This document shows, in pieces, positions 4,929 to 11,163 of a DNA stretch of 11,163 bases. Source of the DNA: Candidatus Woesebacteria bacterium (GTDB lineage Bacteria > Patescibacteriota > Microgenomatia > UBA8517 > UBA10165); the NCBI GenBank assembly GCA_002686465.1, contig NZCP01000046.1:1-11163 (forward strand). Direction: 5' to 3'. Positions within the stretch are counted from its first letter, which is position 1; each line of letters starts with the position of its first letter. Position numbers and translations under genes: made by a program. The notes under the pieces were generated by a model that did no database searches, was not told the origin of the DNA, and saw nothing but the letters and a program-made list of their open reading frames with translations.

Positions 4929-7355
4929 TCACTGACAACTTTCACAGCTTTCGCCGTTGGCCATAGCCTCCAGACTGCAAGCAGAACTGCCATTACTTTC
5001 AACAGTACCATTACCCTCTGTTGTGGATTTTTCAATCTTTGACGCAGCCCTGTTCCTTAAGTAATACGTAGTCTTTAATCCCGCTTCCCAGCAAGCCATA
5101 TAAACATCATTAAGATACTTCATAGAGGTGGACTTATTGTAGAGATTAAAACTAATGGATTGGTCTATCCATTTTTGCCTAACAGCGTTACACTCTATAA
5201 GCTTGAACATGTCCCTATCGAAAGCGGTTTTATATTTAGCTTTAATATCGTCAGGAATACTTCCGTTAACCAGAGACAAGTCTCCATCAACGCTTTTAAT
5301 TAATTCTATATTTTCGGTATTCCAAAGATTTCTTGATTTCATGTCATTGACAAAATGCTCATTTACAATATAAGAATTGCCGCTCTTATTCTCGTAAACA
5401 AATATAGTCGAGAAGTTTGGTTCAATACTTTGCTCCACTCCGTTGATATACCCTATGGTCGCAGTGGGCGCGATTGCCATAACGTTAGAATTTCGCATTC
5501 CGTATTTTTCAACCGAGCTCCTACAGTCGCTCCAATCTATAGACTCCTCATGTGTATGGGGCTTGCCCCTGTACTCCATCAATTGGTTATAACTATCAAT
5601 AGGAAATATATTTTTACTCCAAAGAGATCCCTCGAATGAACTATAAGCTCCCCGCTCTTTCGCCAGTTTGCTGCTGGCGCCGATTGCGGCCCGACTATAT
5701 TCTTCGAATAATTTATCGCTAAAGGCTACAGCCTCGTCACTGTCAAAGTGAATGTTTAATTTGTGCAGGACGTCATGTAGACCCATAACTCCTAAGCCCA
5801 CAGGCCTGTGCTTTGAGTTAGAGCGTCGAGCTTCCTCTGTGGGATAAAAGTTAAGATCAATGACATTATCAAGCATTCTCATTGCAATAGAAATTGTTTT
5901 TCTTAACTTCTTATAGTCAATTCCGCGACTATGCATATGGTTAACTAAATTCACAGAACCTAAATTACAAACCGCAGTCTCGCCGTGTTGGACTTTTTGC
6001 CCATGATGATATTCTGACGCTTTGGTGTGCAAAGTGATTTCCGTGCATAAATTAGAACTATGAACTGTTCCAGCATGCTGATTTGTATACCTAATGTTAC
6101 AAGCGTCCTTAAATGTATTCCAAGGGTGAGAGGTCTCAAATAATACCTTTAACATCCTTTTCCATAGCTCCTTCGCAGGAATACTTTTAAAGCTTTTAAT
6201 CCTGCCCTCCTGGGCCTCCTTTATATAAAATTCATACCTCTTGTCAAACTTTTTTCCGAAGAGATCATGAAGGTCGGGACACTCAGATGGATCAAGCATG
6301 TACCAATCCTCTTCTGCCTGGACTTTTCTCATGAAAATATCAGGAATCCACGAAGCTGTATTCATGTCATGGCAGCGAAGCCTATCATCGCCAGTGTTCC
6401 TTCTGAGATTAAGAAAGTCCTCGTAATCTAAATGCCACGGCTCAAGGTATGCACATCCAGCGCCTGGCCTTTTACCTCCCTGATTAACAGCAATAAGCAG
6501 GTCATTAAAAATTTTCAACCACGGTATTAAGCCACTAGAGGTTCCGTTGGTTCCATCAATGTAAGCTCCTGCAGAACGAAAGGGGGTAACATCAAGGCCT
6601 AGTCCGCCTGCGTACTTAGATTTCCTGGCTTCCTGCCACGCCCCATCAAATATTCCGTCTATACTGTCATCAAAAGTATTTAGATAACAAGAGCTTAATT
6701 GTGAATGACTAGTGCCACTATTAAATAAAGTGGGAGTAGATGGCGTATACCTAAGCTGGCTCATCAGATCGTAAAACTCTATAGCCTTTTCATCTCGGTC
6801 CTTTTCCTCAATTGCAAGTCCCATAGCTACCCGCATCCAAAACGCTTGGGGAGACTCCATGATCTTTCCATCCCTCCTAATAAAATAACGATCATAAAGC
6901 GTTTGCACTCCCAAATATTTAAACAGTCTGTCTCGTCCAATATCAAGAGAGGAAGAGAGTTTCCTTAAATCAAAATCAAGAAGCCTGCGATCTAATCTGC
7001 CAGCAGACACAAGTCGTTTAATATTCTGAATAAAACTCTTACGATATTGGAGCTCGAAGACGTCGGAGTCGACACCCTCGTTGAAAACCTCCTTGTAGAG
7101 GTTGTTTAAAAGAAGTCGCGCGGCGACAAAGTTGTAGTTTGGCTCCTTTTCTATTTTTTCTCTTGCGGACAGAATGAGAGCTTTATCAATTTCCTTTGTG
7201 GTGATTTTGTCAAAAAGCTGGAGTTGTGCATCTAGAACGACCTCGCTAGAAGCTACGTCTAAAATCTCTCCTGTTGCCCTTGCGGCACTTGCGTTAATTT
7301 TATCGACAGCGAAACCTTCAAGCCGCCCATTCCTTTTCTTTACTTTAATATTCAT
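4929..7355 (-). CDS. nrdA: Ribonucleotide reductase class I large (catalytic) subunit, 808 aa
   Basis: NrdA reduces ribonucleoside diphosphates to deoxyribonucleotides. From the chosen start (MNIKVKKRNG) residues 1-90 form one ATP-cone for overall activity control. Active-site residues are all visible: C223 (SSCYLN), N435, C437 and E439 in NLCTEI, C463 in AVCNLGSVNL, and the radical-transfer pair Y764-Y765 in KTTYYLRNRAA. The last residues ESCESCQ carry the CxxC redox pair C804/C807 that re-reduces the active site through thioredoxin or glutaredoxin; neither is encoded here. The frame extends 16 codons further to a TTG at 7403, but that TTG belongs to the promoter -35 (TTGACA), so the ATG at 7355 is preferred. 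No Shine-Dalgarno is seen. The stop is 43 bp before the nrdB start. Confidence 0.96.
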   Translation of the reverse strand: MNIKVKKRNGRLEGFAVDKINASAARATGEILDVASSEVVLDAQLQLFDKITTKEIDKALILSAREKIEKEPNYNFVAARLLLNNLYKEVFNEGVDSDVFELQYRKSFIQNIKRLVSAGRLDRRLLDFDLRKLSSSLDIGRDRLFKYLGVQTLYDRYFIRRDGKIMESPQAFWMRVAMGLAIEEKDRDEKAIEFYDLMSQLRYTPSTPTLFNSGTSHSQLSSCYLNTFDDSIDGIFDGAWQEARKSKYAGGLGLDVTPFRSAGAYIDGTNGTSSGLIPWLKIFNDLLIAVNQGGKRPGAGCAYLEPWHLDYEDFLNLRRNTGDDRLRCHDMNTASWIPDIFMRKVQAEEDWYMLDPSECPDLHDLFGKKFDKRYEFYIKEAQEGRIKSFKSIPAKELWKRMLKVLFETSHPWNTFKDACNIRYTNQHAGTVHSSNLCTEITLHTKASEYHHGQKVQHGETAVCNLGSVNLVNHMHSRGIDYKKLRKTISIAMRMLDNVIDLNFYPTEEARRSNSKHRPVGLGVMGLHDVLHKLNIHFDSDEAVAFSDKLFEEYSRAAIGASSKLAKERGAYSSFEGSLWSKNIFPIDSYNQLMEYRGKPHTHEESIDWSDCRSSVEKYGMRNSNVMAIAPTATIGYINGVEQSIEPNFSTIFVYENKSGNSYIVNEHFVNDMKSRNLWNTENIELIKSVDGDLSLVNGSIPDDIKAKYKTAFDRDMFKLIECNAVRQKWIDQSISFNLYNKSTSMKYLNDVYMACWEAGLKTTYYLRNRAASKIEKSTTEGNGTVESNGSSACSLEAMANGESCESCQ

Positions 7356-7374
7356 TAAATAGTTTTGATATAGG

Positions 7375-7403
7375 ATACTACCATAAAGGTAGCCTTCTGT
7401 CAA
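7375..7403 (-). promoter_or_regulatory. Sigma70-type promoter for nrdA
   Basis: On the minus strand TTGACA (7403-7398) and TAGTAT (7380-7375) have a 17-bp spacer. The ATG at 7355 lies 19 nt after the -10, giving a leader of about 12-13 nt without a Shine-Dalgarno sequence. The promoter position rules out a start at the in-frame TTG. Confidence 0.7.
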
Positions 7404-7423
7404 TCCAAAACCACGTAATTCGG

Positions 7424-7450
7424 CCTAAAGTTATTCACAATAAGTTTAGG
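7424..7450. promoter_or_regulatory. 27-bp near-perfect inverted repeat between divergent promoters (candidate operator)
   Basis: Arms CCTAAAGTTATT (7424-7435) and AATAAGTTTAGG (7439-7450) flank a CAC centre and match at 11 of 12 positions (one G-G mismatch). The repeat ends one base before the -35 of the polymerase operon and 21 bp from the -35 of nrdA, a position suited to a regulator of both. Confidence 0.6.
7431..7439 (+). promoter_or_regulatory. DnaA-box-like 9-mer
   Basis: TTATTCACA fits the relaxed DnaA box TTATNCACA and lies in the core of the inverted repeat. A single box in an AT-rich palindrome may be chance; DnaA is known to regulate nrdAB in E. coli, which makes it worth noting. 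Confidence 0.3.
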
Positions 7451-7451
7451 G

Positions 7452-7480
7452 TTGACTTTTGTTCTAAAATACAGTATTCT
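7452..7480 (+). promoter_or_regulatory. Sigma70-type promoter for the polymerase operon; predicts leaderless mRNA
   Basis: TTGACT (7452-7457) and TATTCT (7475-7480) are 17 bp apart, and the ATG at 7488 follows the -10 by 7 nt. The in-frame TTG at 7452 is the -35 itself, so it cannot be the gene start. Confidence 0.7.
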
Positions 7481-7487
7481 ATACACC

Positions 7488-8228
7488 ATGATTCCACTTT
7501 TTACTTCACATTACAGCATAGGAAAAAGCATCTTAACGCTAGATCATCCGTCCAAAGTTAAGCCCGAAGGAGCGGACAGTATTTTTTCAATTGCACAAGA
7601 CCATGACCTTCAGGAAGTTGTGTTGGTCGAGAATGCGCTCACGGGCTTTCTCCAGGCACATAACGTAGCGAAAGATTTAGGAATAAAATTAATTTTTGGA
7701 TTAAAAATAAACGTGCGACCTAAAGAAACTACTAATGGAGACGGCGGCGCACATAAGATAATAGTCTTTGCGAAAAATGCGCAGGGGTGCAAAACCTTAA
7801 ATAAAATATACAGCCTCGCCTTTACGGAACAAGAGGGCTACATAGACTCCAAAAGCTTGCAAAAATTTTGGGACGATTCTTCCCTCAAGCTCGCGATCCC
7901 GTTTTATGATTCTTTTATCTTTAACAATACAATGACATTTGATAATTGTGTGCCAGATTTTCGATTCGCAAACCCGACTTTCTTTATAGAAAGCAATAGC
8001 CTTCCATTCGATGAATTGATTGAAGCAAGAGTAAAGGCCTTTATCGAGCCGCATGGATACAAAACCGAAAAGGTAAAATCTATTTTTTATAAAAGCCGCG
8101 CAGATGTTGCGGCGCTTCAAACCTACAAGTGCATCTGCGGCAGACAATTCCAAAACAAATCCCTAACAAAGCCCAATTTAGACCATTTTGGGAGCAACGA
8201 ATTTTGCATGGAGGCGCTACAATCATGA
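7488..8228 (+). CDS. PHP domain of DNA polymerase III alpha as a separate protein, 246 aa
   Basis: This is the N-terminal PHP domain of a DnaE-type polymerase, ending where DnaE would continue into the palm. Recognisable segments in order: SHYS near residues 7-10 (cf. HSEYS in DnaE), GIKLIFGLKINV at 65-76 (cf. GIKPIIGxE), AHKIIVFAKNAQGCKTLNKIYS at 88-109 (cf. the yHlxLlAkNxxGyxNL segment), and LTKPNLDHFGSNEF at 226-239 (cf. the DPNRxRFxxxEF end of PHP). The metal-binding residues look lost: the HxH is replaced by LFT and the TDH segment by VEN. It is therefore probably structural, as in many proteobacterial alpha subunits. It should pair with the palm protein encoded downstream. The ATG at 7488 is 7 nt after the -10. 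The stop overlaps the exonuclease start (ATGA). Confidence 0.85.
   Translation: MIPLFTSHYSIGKSILTLDHPSKVKPEGADSIFSIAQDHDLQEVVLVENALTGFLQAHNVAKDLGIKLIFGLKINVRPKETTNGDGGAHKIIVFAKNAQGCKTLNKIYSLAFTEQEGYIDSKSLQKFWDDSSLKLAIPFYDSFIFNNTMTFDNCVPDFRFANPTFFIESNSLPFDELIEARVKAFIEPHGYKTEKVKSIFYKSRADVAALQTYKCICGRQFQNKSLTKPNLDHFGSNEFCMEALQS
8210..8214 (+). promoter_or_regulatory. Strong Shine-Dalgarno GGAGG for the exonuclease
   Basis: GGAGG lies inside the end of the PHP gene, 10 nt before the ATG at 8225. It selects this ATG over upstream in-frame codons and contrasts with the first genes of transcripts, most of which lack a ribosome site. Confidence 0.65.
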
Positions 8229-8866
8229 AGGAATCACTACTTAGGTTTAACAAGGATCAGAAATACCTCATATTCGATTATGAGACCTGTCACCTCAACT
8301 TAGTTTCAGAAGATAATAAGCCATGGCAACTGGCCTATCGCCTTATTCAAGGGGACAGGCTCTTGGATGAAGCGGACCATTGGTTATACTGGGAAGACCT
8401 GCACGTCTCCGAAGGAGCCGCAAGGGTAACTGGTTGGACAAAAACAAAATACAAAAAGAACGCCAAAGACCCAGCAAAGGCGCTAGACGCCTTTGAGGAA
8501 CATTTATACGATAAAGACGTTATCCCTGTGGGCCACAACATATTAGGTTTTGACGTATACATTCACAACATACATAGAAAGCTATTAAAAAGAAAAACCG
8601 ATTACTCTTATATTCACCGATGCATAGATACCGTGTGCCTAGGCAAAGCAATTAAAAAAGAAATTAAACTCCCGAAGGAAGAAAATAGGCTTGCATGGCA
8701 ATACAGACTTACAAACTTTATTGAGAGAAAACTCAAGGTAAACCTAAAACAGTGCTGCAAGGACTATGGGATAACATTTAATGCCAATAAACTTCACAAC
8801 GCACTATACGACATTAAAATGAACGAAGAGGTGTTTAAAAAGATGCTTTGGGATATAGAGATATGA
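8225..8866 (+). CDS. DnaQ-like 3'-5' proofreading exonuclease (DEDDh), 213 aa
   Basis: Residues 14-21 (YLIFDYET) hold the ExoI motif D18-x-E20, 103-110 (GHNILGFD) the ExoII motif with D110, and 191-203 (HNALYDIKMNEEV) the ExoIII motif with H191 and D196, so the DEDDh catalytic set is complete. CIDTVCLGKAI at 133-143 is also typical of the family. Such enzymes remove mispaired 3' ends as the epsilon subunit of Pol III or inside PolC. Lying between the PHP and palm genes with ATGA overlaps at both ends (8225-8228 and 8863-8866), it is almost certainly the proofreader of this polymerase, made in similar amounts. The start is set by GGAGG 10 nt upstream; the frame is open further upstream, but those codons lie within the PHP gene. 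Confidence 0.92.
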   Translation: MKESLLRFNKDQKYLIFDYETCHLNLVSEDNKPWQLAYRLIQGDRLLDEADHWLYWEDLHVSEGAARVTGWTKTKYKKNAKDPAKALDAFEEHLYDKDVIPVGHNILGFDVYIHNIHRKLLKRKTDYSYIHRCIDTVCLGKAIKKEIKLPKEENRLAWQYRLTNFIERKLKVNLKQCCKDYGITFNANKLHNALYDIKMNEEVFKKMLWDIEI

Positions 8867-11163
8867 GTAAATTCCTAGAAGACTTCGAAGCCTATAAGGA
8901 CTGCACGCCACCAGGCGTGCGGCTGCCCAAAATTAAAATCGAAAAGAAATATTACAAATTATTAGACATAAAGGAAACAACAACAAATCTTGATTTCTTA
9001 AGGGCCTTGTGTCATAAAGGAGTAAAAGAAAGGGGTATAGATCAATTTGAAAACAAACAAGAGTATTATTCAAGAGCGAAAATGGAGCTTGATATCCTTA
9101 GTAATCTGGGCTTCATTGATTACATTCTTCTCAATTGGGACGTTATTAATTTTTGTCACGAGTCCGATATTCCAGTGGGCCCAGGGCGCGGCTCGGCAGC
9201 TGGTTCGCTGGTTCTTTATCTTATCGGGGTCACGCAAGTAGACCCTGTCGCAAACGAATTATTTTTCGAGCGGTTCGTAAGTAAAAGCAGGGCCAAAAAA
9301 ACAGAACAAAATGGAATAACCTATTTAGACGGAAGCCTCCTTGCGGACGTGGATAATGATATTGCGTATGAACACAGACAAAGCGTTATACAATACATTG
9401 AAGAGAAGTACCCCTCAAGAACTGCAAAGATATTAACCCTTAATACCCTTAGCGGAAAGCTTTGCATTAAAGAGTGTGGTAAAATCGTAGGAGAATATGA
9501 CGAACAGCAAGTTAACGAGGTAAGCGACTCTATTCCAAAACACTTTGGAAAGGTGGCCCCTTTAGCAGAAGCCCTCGAGGAAAGCGAGAAATTCAGATTA
9601 TGGGTTCATGGCAATCAAAGAGTATATAAAATCGCAAGGAAACTAGAGGGTTTGAATAAAAACACTGGCGTACACCCATCAGGCATAGCCATTTCATACG
9701 AAGAGATTACCGAATATTGCCCCCTTCAGAGAACTGGAGAGGGCGGTCTTGTAACTGGTTATGATATGAATTGGGTTTCAGAGCTTATGGTAAAGTTTGA
9801 TATCCTTGGTCTTCGGACGCTGAGTGTTATTTACGATGCTTGTGAGAATCTTGGAATTAACGTATACGATATAGACTTATCTTCGGAGGCGTTGTATAAG
9901 CCCCTTCAAAACCTTAAGTGTCCGCATGGTCTTTTTCAAATCGAGGCGGATGCAAATTACCATGTGTGCAAAAAAGTTAAGCCGCAAAACCTAGAGCAGC
10001 TTAGTGCGGTAATTGCTATTGCTCGTCCAGGAGCCCTGGAGTTTTTGGGAGAATATGAAAAATATGTACGCACGAATGAAACTCAAACGACGCATGAATT
10101 TTTTGATTCGATCTTAGAATCAACTGGAGGAATCCCTCTTTATCAAGAGCAGCTTATGAAAATGGCGGTTAAGGTGGGCTTTACGCTAGACGAATCAGAG
10201 CAATTAAGGCGTATTGTTGGGAAGAAAAAAATAGAAGAGATGCCCGCATGGAAGGTTAAGATTGAAACCAAAATCTCTGAAAACAATTTAGATCCAGAGG
10301 TCGGAGAGGTGCTTTGGTCCCTTGCGGAAGATAGTGCGAATTATTCTTTTAATAAATCCCATTCACTGTGTTATGCGACACTAGCGGCGTGGACTGCGTA
10401 TTTAAAATTTACGCACCCTCAGCAATTTGCCTTGTCACTGTTAAGGATGACGAAATATGAACCTAGTCCTCAAGAGGAAATCGCAAAAGTCACGAGAGAG
10501 CTCTCCCACTTTGGAATGAAGCTGGAGCCGCCAAATTTAGCAAAGTCCGATATGGACTTTTCCCTCGAAGGAAGCAATATAAGATTCGGCCTTAACAGTA
10601 TAAAGGGCGTGAGCGCGAAATCGCTGCAAGCTCTCAAGGACTTTAGAGAAAGCGGAACTCCCACGAAGTATGATATTTTTATTGCGGCCAAGCAGGCTAA
10701 GTTAAATATTGGTACGCTCTGCGCGCTAATCCAAGCGGGCGCATTATCTAACTACAGGGGCAGCAGGCCGCTGCTCGTGCTTGAGGCACAAGCATTCAAC
10801 CTCCTTACTGACAGAGAGAAAAGGAACTTTATTGCACTAGGTGATAAATACGAATACAAGCTTCTCAATGCAATTGCGGATGCAAAATCTGGAGAAATGG
10901 TTGGTGACGATGGCAGGCCCTTGATGAAAGAGAGTCGGTTTCAAACTTTTAAAAAGAAGTACGATCTATACAAAAGAATCTACGACAGGAATAGTCAATT
11001 TGAAAAATTCGCAAGTTGGTATTTTGAGAATCAACTCTTAGGCTATTCCTATACAACGAACCTAAAGAATGTTTTTTCTGGTAATGGGCAAGCGTTCTGT
11101 AGCACAGCAGACTTTGACGACATGACAGACGGAAACAAGGCAAGGTTTATTGGTGTCGTAAGC
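8863..11163 (+). CDS. dnaE: DNA polymerase III alpha catalytic body (palm, fingers, HhH), no PHP domain; truncated by window end
   Basis: The first 767 codons are present and the frame is open at the edge. Residues 1-60 match the DnaE linker after PHP (LPKIKIEKKYY, cf. LPxFxxPxGxxxxxYL). GPGRGSAAGSLV at 107-117 and FFERFVS at 134-140 are signature C-family palm motifs. D162 and D164 (ADVDND, cf. PDIDVDF) and D313 (KFDILGLRTL) are the three catalytic aspartates. Then come ARPGALE at 387-393, PLYQEQLMKMA at 425-435, RRIVGKKK, and YSFNKSHSLCYA at 494-505. A helix-hairpin-helix pair lies near 577-632 (IKGVSAKSL, LIQAGAL), and the sequence ends at RFIGVVS, where an OB fold would begin. The chain thus lacks only the PHP domain, which is encoded two genes upstream. 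Its ATG overlaps the exonuclease TGA. Confidence 0.95.
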   Translation, partial: MSKFLEDFEAYKDCTPPGVRLPKIKIEKKYYKLLDIKETTTNLDFLRALCHKGVKERGIDQFENKQEYYSRAKMELDILSNLGFIDYILLNWDVINFCHESDIPVGPGRGSAAGSLVLYLIGVTQVDPVANELFFERFVSKSRAKKTEQNGITYLDGSLLADVDNDIAYEHRQSVIQYIEEKYPSRTAKILTLNTLSGKLCIKECGKIVGEYDEQQVNEVSDSIPKHFGKVAPLAEALEESEKFRLWVHGNQRVYKIARKLEGLNKNTGVHPSGIAISYEEITEYCPLQRTGEGGLVTGYDMNWVSELMVKFDILGLRTLSVIYDACENLGINVYDIDLSSEALYKPLQNLKCPHGLFQIEADANYHVCKKVKPQNLEQLSAVIAIARPGALEFLGEYEKYVRTNETQTTHEFFDSILESTGGIPLYQEQLMKMAVKVGFTLDESEQLRRIVGKKKIEEMPAWKVKIETKISENNLDPEVGEVLWSLAEDSANYSFNKSHSLCYATLAAWTAYLKFTHPQQFALSLLRMTKYEPSPQEEIAKVTRELSHFGMKLEPPNLAKSDMDFSLEGSNIRFGLNSIKGVSAKSLQALKDFRESGTPTKYDIFIAAKQAKLNIGTLCALIQAGALSNYRGSRPLLVLEAQAFNLLTDREKRNFIALGDKYEYKLLNAIADAKSGEMVGDDGRPLMKESRFQTFKKKYDLYKRIYDRNSQFEKFASWYFENQLLGYSYTTNLKNVFSGNGQAFCSTADFDDMTDGNKARFIGVVS

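Noticed and set aside
7356..7403. Upstream extension of NrdA by 16 residues from TTG
   Set aside because: The TTG is the first half of the promoter -35 TTGACA; transcription would start after it. Homology begins at MNIKVKKRNG.
7356..7487. NrdR boxes upstream of nrdA
   Set aside because: No paired 16-bp NrdR-like sites are visible; the only strong symmetric element is the unrelated 27-bp repeat.
8129..8224. Extended N-terminus for the exonuclease
   Set aside because: The extra codons lie within the PHP gene, have no homology to DnaQ, and the GGAGG site points to ATG 8225.
8100..8960. Split intein joining the polymerase halves
   Set aside because: No Cys-started intein N-segment follows the PHP end, and no HN-C/S/T splice junction precedes the palm start; the second junction is a plain ATGA start.
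9047..9241. 64-codon ORF inside the polymerase gene
   Set aside because: It overlaps the conserved palm motif GPGRGSAAGS in the true frame.
1..11163. tRNA genes, rRNA, CRISPR arrays, insertion sequences
   Set aside because: No cloverleaf-like segments, regularly spaced repeats, transposase motifs or terminal repeats were noticed on reading through either strand.

Overview
The window looks like the early or middle (nucleotide metabolism and replication) region of a large tailed bacteriophage, probably aquatic. This is inferred from gene content: a phage-type class I ribonucleotide reductase, a ClpP-like protease, a bacterial-type (C-family) replicative polymerase broken into pieces, dense packing with ATGA-type overlaps, almost no intergenic space, and no host housekeeping genes or RNA genes. 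The host is not identifiable. Six good sigma70-type promoters and secretion or lipoprotein signals point to a bacterial host whose RNA polymerase reads these genes.

Layout. (1) 1-547: a gene tail, a 32-residue membrane peptide and a six-cysteine zinc-ribbon-like protein. (2) 649-3118: three coupled genes for a secreted coiled-coil protein, a 46-residue cysteine-rich lipoprotein that appears to start at ATT, and a membrane-anchored protein with Asp/Val-rich and Gly/Ala-rich low-complexity regions ending in a von Willebrand A-like domain with an intact MIDAS motif. (3) 3150-3875: a ClpP-type serine protease with an added coiled-coil N-terminus. (4) 3872-7355, minus strand: nrdB and nrdA, each with its own promoter. 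The NrdB carries isoleucine where the radical tyrosine should be and matches class Ic (Chlamydia-type) spacing. (5) 7488-11163, plus strand: DNA polymerase III alpha split into a PHP-domain protein, a DnaQ-like proofreading exonuclease and the palm-to-HhH polymerase body, joined by two ATGA overlaps. The polymerase body runs off the right edge near the expected start of the OB fold.

How it fits together. NrdA and NrdB supply dNTPs, and the divergent operon supplies the polymerase and proofreader. The 132-bp space between nrdA and the polymerase operon holds two divergent promoters flanking a 27-bp near-perfect inverted repeat whose core resembles a DnaA box, a good candidate for joint control. 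Regulation has a striking common grammar. All six promoters have exactly 17-bp spacers, and in four of them the -10 hexamer ends only 6-7 nt before the ATG, predicting leaderless mRNAs. Strong Shine-Dalgarno sequences are seen at downstream genes of operons instead.

The best candidates for something new are the three-ORF PHP/exonuclease/palm replicase, the Ile-substituted class Ic NrdB, the leaderless promoter set, and the ATT-started metallothionein-like lipoprotein with its envelope partners.
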